From positions 35,112 through 99,111 of the forward strand of contig CAZWSI010000005.1 of the NCBI GenBank assembly GCA_964636405.1: 64,000 bases of DNA, read 5' to 3'. Source of the DNA: CAZKGE01 sp964636405 (GTDB lineage: Bacteria; Bacillota; Clostridia; Christensenellales; CAG-138). A program made the position numbers and the translations under genes. Under the pieces are notes generated by a model. The model did no database searches. It saw only the letters and a program-made list of their open reading frames with translations, and had not been told where the DNA came from. This document shows, one piece after another, positions 9,463 to 16,630 of the stretch. Positions within the stretch are counted from its first letter, which is position 1, and every line of letters starts with the position of its first letter.

Positions 9463-12033
9463 ATGGCAAGCTTTACCGTCAACGGCGAAACGGTCGTTGT
9501 GGCGCAAAATCAAAAGCTTCTCCCCTATCTGCGCGATACGCTCCGCCTTACCGCCGCCAAGGACGGCTGCTCGGAGGGCGCGTGCGGCGCGTGCATGGTG
9601 CTTGTAGACGGAAAGCCGCAGAAAGCCTGCGTGCTGCGAACCGATAAGCTTGAGGGCCGCTCCGTCGTGACGGTGGAAGGCCTGACAGCGCGCGAACGCG
9701 CGGTGTACGCCTATGCGTTCACGACGGCGGGCGCGGTGCAATGCGGCTTTTGCACGCCGGGCATGGTCATCTCAGCCAAGGCCCTGCTCGACGAAAACGC
9801 CTCGCCTACACGCGCGGAGGTCAAAAACGCCATTAAAAACAACATCTGCCGCTGCACGGGCTACCAGAAAATCGAAGACGCGATTCTGCTTGCCGCTTCC
9901 CTCTTTGCAAGCGGCGAGGCCGTGCCCTGTTGCACGCTTGCAGGCGTAACGGGCGAGAACCTGCCCCGCGTGGATGCGCCAGGCAAAACGCTTGGCAACG
10001 CGCGCTATGCGGACGATTTGCAGCTTGACGGCATGGCGTACGCTTCGGCCGTGCGCAGCGCATATCCCCGCGCGCGGGTGCTGGCCATTCGCACGGAGGC
10101 GGCCACGCGGGAGCCCGGCGTGCTCGCGGTGCTTACGGCAAGCGATGTGCCCGGCGCAAAGAAGATCGGCCACCTCGTGCAAGACTACGATGTGATGATC
10201 CCCGTTGGCGGTATAACGCATTTTCTCGGCGACGCAATCGCGCTGGTGGTCGCGGAAACCAGGGAGGCGCTCGCCCGGGGCAAGGCGCTGGTTGAGATCG
10301 ATTACGAGCCCCTTGCGCCTATTCTTTCCGCTGCGGAATCGGCCGCCGACGGCGCGCCGCGCGTGCACGGCGAGCGGGATAACCTGCTCGCGCACGAGCG
10401 CCTTGTGCGCGGAAACGCGGCGGAAAAAATCGCCGCTTCGCGGTATGTGGTTACGCGCCATTACACCGTGCCCTTTACGGAGCATGCCTTCCTGGAGCCG
10501 GAGTGCGCGGTGGCCTGCCCGGAGGGCGGCGGCGTGCGCGTCTATTCAGGCGATCAGGGCGTGTACCAGACCCGCAAGGAATGCGCGGCCATGCTTGGCC
10601 TCGCGCCTGAAAGCGTGCGCGTGACGGCCATGATGGTGGGCGGCGGCTTTGGCGGCAAGGAGGACATGAGCGTGCAGCACCACGCGGCGCTCGCGGCATG
10701 GGCCGTCAAGCGGCCGGTCAAGGTGAAGCTCACGCGCGCGGAGAGCATGCTCATTCACCCCAAGCGTCATCAAATGGATCTGATCTTTACGACCGCCTGC
10801 GACGAACACGGCAACCTGACCGCCATGAAGGCGGAGCTGGTGGCGGACTCGGGCGCGTACGCGTCGCTCGGCGGGCCGGTGCTGCAAAGGGCTTGCACGC
10901 ACGCGGCGGGTCCGTATCATTATCAGGATATCGATATCGACGGCAAAGCCTACTATACCAACAATCCGCCCGCGGGCGCGTTTCGCGGCTTCGGCGTGTC
11001 GCAGAGCTGCTTTGCCATTGAATGCAATCTGAACGAGCTGGCGCGGCTTGTGGGCATCTCTGCCTTTGAAATGCGCTATCGCAATGCCATCCGCCCGGGC
11101 GAGACGTTGCCCAACGGCCAGATTGCGGACGAAACGACCGCGCTTATTGAAACGCTCGACGCGGTGCGTCCCATTTTGGAACGCAATCCCAAAGCGGGCG
11201 TTGCCTGCGCGATGAAAAACAGCGGGCTTGGGGTGGGAATCCCCGATACGGGCCGCTGTCGTATTGAGGTGAAGGGCGGCAAGCTCCACCTGCATTCCAG
11301 CGCAGCGTGCATCGGGCAGGGCATGGGAACCGTGCAGCTCCAGCTTGCGGCCGAAGCCGCGGGCCTGCCCGTAAGCGAAATTCTCTACCACGCGCCGGAT
11401 ACCGCCGAAGCGCCCGACGCGGGTAACACCACAGCCTCCCGCCAAACGCTCTTTACAGGCGAGGCCACGGTGCGCGCGGCGCGGCAGGTGCGCGCGGCGC
11501 TCGAGCTGGCCGGATCGCTTGACGCGCTTGAGGGGCGAAGCTTTCTGGGCGAATACTGCGGCTTAACCGATAAGCTTGGGTCCGATAAGCCAAACCCCGT
11601 TTCACATATTGCCTACGGGTACGCCACGCAGGTGGTCGAGCTGTGCGACGACGGTAAGCTTTTGCGTGTAACCGCCGTGCACGACGTGGGCCGCGCCGTG
11701 AACCCCATCGCGCTCGAGGGGCAAATCGAGGGCGGCGTGGTCATGGGCCTTGGCTACGCGCTGACAGAGGATTTTCCGCTTGAAAACGGGAGGCCCACGA
11801 AGAAATACGGCACGCTAGGGCTCTTTAAGGCGCCCGCCGCGCCGCCCATCGACGTGATCGTCGTGGGCAAGTCCGCGAAGGACAAGCTGGCGCTCGGCGC
11901 AAAGGGCATAGGCGAAATCTGCACCATCCCGACTGCGCCCGCCGTGCAGAACGCTTACTACAATCTGGACGGAGACTTCCGAACGAAACTCCCCCTTGAA
12001 CATACGGCATACAGCAAAACAGATACGAAGTAA
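9463..12033 (+). CDS. Molybdopterin hydroxylase with fused 2Fe-2S domain (XdhD-like)
   Basis: Xanthine-dehydrogenase-family enzyme of 856 residues in which the small iron-sulfur subunit is fused to the molybdopterin subunit, as in E. coli XdhD. The first 2Fe-2S site is CSEGACGACMVLVDGKPQKAC near residue 36, with the second at QCGFCTPG and CRCTGYQKIEDA. The molybdopterin part begins near residue 170 (RYADDLQLDGMAYASAV), has GGGFGGKEDMS near 391 and AFRGFGVSQS, and keeps the catalytic glutamate in GAKGIGEIC near 817. It should hydroxylate a purine or similar N-heterocycle. There is no separate FAD subunit gene in the operon. The start follows AAGGAGGCCGCT. Confidence 0.9.
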   Translation: MASFTVNGETVVVAQNQKLLPYLRDTLRLTAAKDGCSEGACGACMVLVDGKPQKACVLRTDKLEGRSVVTVEGLTARERAVYAYAFTTAGAVQCGFCTPGMVISAKALLDENASPTRAEVKNAIKNNICRCTGYQKIEDAILLAASLFASGEAVPCCTLAGVTGENLPRVDAPGKTLGNARYADDLQLDGMAYASAVRSAYPRARVLAIRTEAATREPGVLAVLTASDVPGAKKIGHLVQDYDVMIPVGGITHFLGDAIALVVAETREALARGKALVEIDYEPLAPILSAAESAADGAPRVHGERDNLLAHERLVRGNAAEKIAASRYVVTRHYTVPFTEHAFLEPECAVACPEGGGVRVYSGDQGVYQTRKECAAMLGLAPESVRVTAMMVGGGFGGKEDMSVQHHAALAAWAVKRPVKVKLTRAESMLIHPKRHQMDLIFTTACDEHGNLTAMKAELVADSGAYASLGGPVLQRACTHAAGPYHYQDIDIDGKAYYTNNPPAGAFRGFGVSQSCFAIECNLNELARLVGISAFEMRYRNAIRPGETLPNGQIADETTALIETLDAVRPILERNPKAGVACAMKNSGLGVGIPDTGRCRIEVKGGKLHLHSSAACIGQGMGTVQLQLAAEAAGLPVSEILYHAPDTAEAPDAGNTTASRQTLFTGEATVRAARQVRAALELAGSLDALEGRSFLGEYCGLTDKLGSDKPNPVSHIAYGYATQVVELCDDGKLLRVTAVHDVGRAVNPIALEGQIEGGVVMGLGYALTEDFPLENGRPTKKYGTLGLFKAPAAPPIDVIVVGKSAKDKLALGAKGIGEICTIPTAPAVQNAYYNLDGDFRTKLPLEHTAYSKTDTK

Positions 12034-12045
12034 AGGAGAATTTTC

Positions 12046-12924
12046 ATGTTCAGAGACAAGGCCGGAAATGTATCCGGCGGAAAAATCGCGGTCACGGTGG
12101 TGCTGCTCGTTCTCGTGCTGGTTTTTCTCGGCTCGAGCTTTGTCATCGTTCAAGCCGGGCACACGGGCGTTGTGCTCACCTTCGGGAAGGTGAGCGACAT
12201 CGTGCTGCAGGAGGGCATTCACTTTAAGCTCCCGTTTGTACAACAGGTCGTCGTCATAGATAACCGTATCGTCAAGCTCGAGGTGGCTACGGAGGCTTTT
12301 TCATCCGATCTGCAAACGATCTCCACGATTGTGGCGGTCAATTACCACGTCAACAAAAGCATGAGCTATTCCATCTATAAGGAGGTCGGCCTCGGCTTTG
12401 AGAACGTGCTGATCACGCCCGCCGTCAACGAGGTGCTCAAGGCCGTTACCGCACAGTATACGGCCATGGCGCTGGTCGGCTCGCGGCAGGAGGTCAGCCA
12501 GATGCTGAATAACGCGTTGAACGAAAAGCTCGCCGCCTACGGCATCAACATCGACGATCTCAATATCATCAACTGGGATTTCTCCGCCGAGTACATCGCG
12601 GCCATCGAGGCCAAGCAGGTGGCGGAGCAGAACCTGATCAAGACCCGCACCGAGCAGGAGCAGGCGCTTGTCATCGCCAATACGGAGGCGGAAAAGCGCG
12701 TGATCGCCGCCCAGGCCGAGGCGACCGAGATCAAAACGCTCGCGGAAGCCAACTCGGAAAGCAACCGCATCCTCACCGAATCTCTCACGGACGCGCTCAT
12801 TCGCTATCAGACCGTGCAGCGCTGGAACGGCGAGCTGCCCATGGTGACCTCCGGCGCTACGCCGCTGATCGATATCGGGCTGGACGCGGGCGGCGCCTCC
12901 GGCGGGGCGAATACGCTGGAATAA
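12046..12924 (+). CDS. SPFH/prohibitin-domain membrane protein
   Basis: Membrane protein of the SPFH (stomatin/prohibitin/HflC) family, 292 residues. An N-terminal membrane helix (about 14-36) is followed by the SPFH core beginning VQAGHTGVVLTFGKVSDIV. A long charged alpha-helical region (about 185-250, rich in Ala, Glu and Gln: KQVAEQNLIKTRTEQEQAL) and a glycine-rich tail follow. Such proteins form large membrane-anchored rings that organise microdomains or modulate FtsH. It starts 12 bases after the hydroxylase stop with its own AAAGGAG site and is followed by a terminator, so it is the last gene of the ssnA operon. Why a scaffold protein belongs with a purine hydroxylase is not evident. 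Confidence 0.88.
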   Translation: MFRDKAGNVSGGKIAVTVVLLVLVLVFLGSSFVIVQAGHTGVVLTFGKVSDIVLQEGIHFKLPFVQQVVVIDNRIVKLEVATEAFSSDLQTISTIVAVNYHVNKSMSYSIYKEVGLGFENVLITPAVNEVLKAVTAQYTAMALVGSRQEVSQMLNNALNEKLAAYGINIDDLNIINWDFSAEYIAAIEAKQVAEQNLIKTRTEQEQALVIANTEAEKRVIAAQAEATEIKTLAEANSESNRILTESLTDALIRYQTVQRWNGELPMVTSGATPLIDIGLDAGGASGGANTLE

Positions 12925-12940
12925 AGGCTTTGTGTGCGCA

Positions 12941-12973
12941 ACGGGCCGGTTCATTTCGAGCCGGCCCGTTTTT
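12941..12973 (+). terminator. Intrinsic terminator of the ssnA-ygfK-hydroxylase-SPFH operon
   Basis: A 9-pair perfect stem (ACGGGCCGG / CCGGCCCGT) with an 11-base loop is followed by TTTT. From 12974 to 13144 I see no gene or recognisable site. Confidence 0.85.
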
Positions 12974-13144
12974 CGTAGCGTTACAGCGCCTTTTGATAGC
13001 ACGCGCCATGATCCAATGCGCCAAAGAGCGAGCCGCCGGTCTATTCGCCTCCCCCTCAAGGAAAGAGAGCCATCCGCTCCTTCGCCGATGGCTCCCCATG
13101 TTGCTTTGTCTGCTTGCTCTACCATACTACTGACGAAGAGCCAG

Positions 13145-13177
13145 GAAAAGGGCTGTAACGGATTTCCGTCACAGCCC
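13145..13177 (-). terminator. Intrinsic terminator of the APC permease gene
   Basis: Read leftward, GGGCTGT and ACAGCCC plus inner CGG/CCG pairs form a hairpin followed by TTTTCC, 20 bases after the permease stop. Confidence 0.75.
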
Positions 13178-13196
13178 TGTGCTCATTTGCGGACTC

Positions 13197-14588
13197 TTAT
13201 TTATCCTCCACAACCTGCGGGGCTTTGGGCTTTGCAAACAGCGCGCCGATGGCCATAATGACGCCGAATATGATAAGGTAATACAGGCAGTCGATGCCGT
13301 AGGCCACATATGCGCAGAACACCATAAAGCAGCAGGCAATCACGCCCAGCACCGGCAAAACATAGCGTTTGCCCGCGCTCAGATCCTTCTGGCTCACGAT
13401 CAGCTTGATAAAGATCGGAATATAGCAGGCATACAGCGTGATGATCGGCAGCTCATCCGGCTCCCAGGTGATGAGATTTGGCAGGGAAACCGTGCCAAGC
13501 ACTCGATCGCCGAAGAAAAGGAAGTGCCAGTATACAAGCCACACAACGGCCAGTATCACGCCCACGATGGAGGAATTGACGGGCGCGTTGGACTTTTCGT
13601 TGACCTTGGCAAGCGAGGCGGGCTTGATGCCGCGGCCGCGTGCTGCGATGGAATACGCGCCGCGCGTGCAGCCCATCATCAGGCCGTTCATCGTGCCCAG
13701 GCAGGAAATGACGATGAACACATAGATGATGCTGCCCACAAAGTTCCCGAATATATTGGTGAAGGCAATCTGCGGCAGGGCGTCGCCCGCTTCGATCATT
13801 TCGGGCACGGTGAGCGCGCCGGTCAGGCCCACAAAGTACGCGATGTAGACCACGATGACGATGATTGCGCCGAGAATGAGCGCCCTGGGCAGGTTCTTCT
13901 TCGAGTTTTTCAGCTCCGCGTTAATGGAGGTGGCGATGATCCACCCTTCATAGGAGAAGCTGAACGCCACGATGGCCGCGAGCATGCCGCCGCCCGTGGA
14001 ATTGGCAACCGCCGCAGAGGTCTGCGTAAAGGTCTGCACCGTCATGCCGTTGACCATGCCCGCAATCGTGCCAACGATGGCCATGAGCACCAAGGGGATC
14101 AGCTTGATGACGGTTGTGGACACCTGGAATTTGCCGCCCAGCTTGGGGCTGAGGACGTTCATGACAAAATCCAGCGCGAGGAAAGCAAGGGCGATGAGAA
14201 AATGCGCCGTTCCAAGCGCCTCAAGGCCAAAGAGCGCGCAAGTGTACTGCGCGGATACCCACGCGAGCGTAGCCGTCAGAGAGGGGTAATAGATGGTGGT
14301 CATAAACCAGGCTACATAATAGCCGTACGTGGGCCCAAGCGCGACCTCCGCGTAGTCCACAATGCCGTTGACCCGCTCATAGCGATTGGCGAGAATCGCG
14401 AACACGAGCGAGCAGATCAGCATGACCACACCCACGATCGCGACAACCAGAATTGCCTTGAGCATGCTGCCGCCGGTGTTATTCAGCACCTTGCCCGCTT
14501 TGAAAAAGACGCCGGACCCAATCACGATGCCGACGACCATCGAAATGGCCGTGAAGAGTCCGTACTTTTCCTTGAGTTTGTTTTCCAT
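13197..14588 (-). CDS. APC-family amino acid permease
   Basis: Twelve-helix amino acid/polyamine/organocation transporter, 463 residues. The N-terminus VVGIVIGSGVFFKAGKVL is the family's helix-1 substrate-binding motif (GSGVF). Later segments include SFSYEGWIIATSINAELKNSKKNLPRAL, typical of the LAT/SteT-like branch of exchangers. The start is an ATG with GAGGG upstream. It stands alone with its own promoter and terminator. The transported amino acid cannot be assigned; serine/threonine exchange (SteT-like) is one possibility. Confidence 0.9.
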   Translation of the reverse strand: MENKLKEKYGLFTAISMVVGIVIGSGVFFKAGKVLNNTGGSMLKAILVVAIVGVVMLICSLVFAILANRYERVNGIVDYAEVALGPTYGYYVAWFMTTIYYPSLTATLAWVSAQYTCALFGLEALGTAHFLIALAFLALDFVMNVLSPKLGGKFQVSTTVIKLIPLVLMAIVGTIAGMVNGMTVQTFTQTSAAVANSTGGGMLAAIVAFSFSYEGWIIATSINAELKNSKKNLPRALILGAIIVIVVYIAYFVGLTGALTVPEMIEAGDALPQIAFTNIFGNFVGSIIYVFIVISCLGTMNGLMMGCTRGAYSIAARGRGIKPASLAKVNEKSNAPVNSSIVGVILAVVWLVYWHFLFFGDRVLGTVSLPNLITWEPDELPIITLYACYIPIFIKLIVSQKDLSAGKRYVLPVLGVIACCFMVFCAYVAYGIDCLYYLIIFGVIMAIGALFAKPKAPQVVEDK

Positions 14589-14628
14589 AATCGTTCCCTC
14601 ATTTCCTCCTGATAAAGTTATTGTTCCA

Positions 14629-14657
14629 TTTATACTCTCTTAACCCACACTTGTCAA
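14629..14657 (-). promoter_or_regulatory. Sigma-A promoter for the APC permease
   Basis: On the leftward strand a consensus TTGACA is 17 bases from TATAAA, about 40 bases before the permease ATG. This is one of the best -35/-10 matches in the window. Confidence 0.8.
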
Positions 14658-14814
14658 CAGGATTATATATAATTTCTTCATGATTTCTCCATAATTGCGT
14701 GCCTATTTGTACTTATTCTACGGCTGCTCGCCTTATTCCTGCGCAAAAAAATAATATAGTAAACTGTCCTTCGTAATATGCGCGCGGGCCGCGTCGCCAA
14801 GGAGCGCAAAGAGT

Positions 14815-16431
14815 TTATTGCGCCGGCAGGGCGAAAAGCTCGTCTATGCCCATGCCGAATGTACTCTCCACGGCCACTACCATACGCTTTACCGAATACT
14901 GATACACATCCGAAGCGTCCGTGACCAAAGGATCGTTTATAGCCCGAATGAAGTATTGCTCAACCGTGAGGCCATCGTCGCTGCACCATACGTCGACATG
15001 CTCGCCCGAGCTGATGAAAAAACTGTATTCCGCGCCGCCGCCGCCGTTATCGTCCGCTCCTACGGAAAACCGTTTTTCGTCCATGTGATAGACCACCACG
15101 ATGCGATATTCCTTGCTCAGCGGCGTAAAAAAGCGTACCTCGCCGCCGCCCTCCCAGGGCGCCTGTTTTGGATCATGGATCGAAACGTCAAAATAATCGC
15201 CAGCTTCATTTTGATACACGTATTGATAGCCGCAAACCTCCTGCCTTGCAACAAACCCAAGGCTCGCGAGTGACAGCGTCGCAAACGGCATCGCGAACAG
15301 CTCGTCTGCCGTCATGCCGCAGGCGCTTTCGACCGTGCTGTTATAAAAGTCAACGGGCGCAAGCAGCAGGTCGCCGTCGGCTTCGGGGAAGATAGCGCGA
15401 ATGTGTGCTTCGGCACTCTCCCTGCCCGCAAATTTACTGTCCAGACTAAAGCTGCCGTCGGCAACAAAATATAAATAGTTAAGCACAAATTCGCCGTTCT
15501 TGTATGCCAAGACCACATATGCGTCATGCTCCGGGTAATAGCCGATATCCACCTTGTATCCGTCCGTTCCGAACACCGTTCGAACGCAGTTTTGCATGGA
15601 ATCTTCCCCGGAATAGCCCCATTCGTCATGGTTGATGCGCACGGACGCCCGCTCACCGTCATAAATGGCCTGCTTGCGCGCATCGTCCATGACAAAGCCC
15701 AGCTCTGCAAGCGTGGACGGCGCAGGCACGATCACAAAATCTTTTTCTGCAAGGTTTGGGCAGATATCCGCCAAGGGCGCATAGTCCAGCTTGCAGCCCT
15801 CAAGATACAGTTGCTTCAGATTCGTCAGCCCGGCAAGCGGCGACGCGTCCGCTATCGTCGAGTGCTCCAAACGGAGATGTTCGAGGCCGGTAAGCTTTGA
15901 AAGCGCGCCGTAGTCCTCCGCCGCACAGCCGGTCAGGACAAGCGTTTTAAGGCTTGTGAGTCCGGCAAGCGGCGAGATATCCGCGATTGGGTTCCCGCCC
16001 AGCGCCAGCGTATCGAGCTTTGTCAGGCCAGCCAGCGGCGTTATATCGGTTATCGCGTGATCGGTCAGGTCAAGGCTTTCAAGCCCTGTGAAGTATTCCA
16101 GGCCATCCAGGGCCTTCACGGGGATCCATTCGGAGGCATGCCGCTCCCAGTCTGCGCTTAAATCCAGTCTCGTTACCGCCGCAGCGTCGGAAGCGGCGAT
16201 CTCACCCGCAGGTTTACCAATCGCACCGCGCACCAGCTTTTCCAAAGCCGGATCGGCAAACGCGACCGTTTCTTCCGTCAACGGCTCGCTTGCCTGGGGC
16301 AGGGACGCCTCCGGCGCGGCCGTTTCCCGCGGCGCGGGCTGCGAAGCCTGCAATGCACAGGCCGTAAGCGTGCAAAGGAAAATACCTGTCAGCAGGAACG
16401 CAAGGCATCTTCTCCTTTGCTTATCCTCCAT
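14815..16431 (-). CDS. Leucine-rich-repeat lipoprotein
   Basis: Secreted lipoprotein of 538 residues from the ATG at 16431 (the frame opens upstream at 16470). The signal peptide ends LCTLTAC with Cys25 as lipid anchor, followed by a Pro/Ala/Ser-rich linker. Residues about 100-230 contain five or six 22-residue internalin-type repeats (for example LESLDLTDHAITDITPLAGL and LDTLALGGNPIADISPLAGL). The remaining 300 residues have two similar halves ending FGMGIDELFALPAQ and SACGMTADELFAMPF, an unassigned repeated domain. No partner gene adjoins it; the neighbour on the right is divergent. Probably a cell-surface binding protein; ligand unknown. Confidence 0.8.
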   Translation of the reverse strand: MEDKQRRRCLAFLLTGIFLCTLTACALQASQPAPRETAAPEASLPQASEPLTEETVAFADPALEKLVRGAIGKPAGEIAASDAAAVTRLDLSADWERHASEWIPVKALDGLEYFTGLESLDLTDHAITDITPLAGLTKLDTLALGGNPIADISPLAGLTSLKTLVLTGCAAEDYGALSKLTGLEHLRLEHSTIADASPLAGLTNLKQLYLEGCKLDYAPLADICPNLAEKDFVIVPAPSTLAELGFVMDDARKQAIYDGERASVRINHDEWGYSGEDSMQNCVRTVFGTDGYKVDIGYYPEHDAYVVLAYKNGEFVLNYLYFVADGSFSLDSKFAGRESAEAHIRAIFPEADGDLLLAPVDFYNSTVESACGMTADELFAMPFATLSLASLGFVARQEVCGYQYVYQNEAGDYFDVSIHDPKQAPWEGGGEVRFFTPLSKEYRIVVVYHMDEKRFSVGADDNGGGGAEYSFFISSGEHVDVWCSDDGLTVEQYFIRAINDPLVTDASDVYQYSVKRMVVAVESTFGMGIDELFALPAQ

Positions 16432-16496
16432 TCGGTTTCCAATTCGTCCTGATTCTCTCTTTTGCCACACGCATGTCGATTTGATTGGGCAACTGC

Positions 16497-16525
16497 ATTC
16501 TATCAGACAGAGCGCGGCGTGTCAC
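16497..16525 (-). promoter_or_regulatory. Candidate promoter for the LRR lipoprotein
   Basis: GTGACA and TAGAAT are 17 bases apart on the leftward strand, 66 bases before the ATG. Confidence 0.55.
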
Positions 16526-16581
16526 GAACATTTCGCGGGTGTAAGCAGCTTTTTGCGCCGCACAGCCACAGCGGCTTTTCA

Positions 16582-16610
16582 TTGACGGCAATGAGGCCGG
16601 ACGGTATAAT
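16582..16610 (+). promoter_or_regulatory. Sigma-A promoter for the alpha-galactosidase operon
   Basis: TTGACG and TATAAT are separated by 17 bases. The transcript would start about 15 bases before the gene. No operator repeat was obvious. Confidence 0.75.
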
Positions 16611-16630
16611 GAGCATGGGGTGATGCTGGG

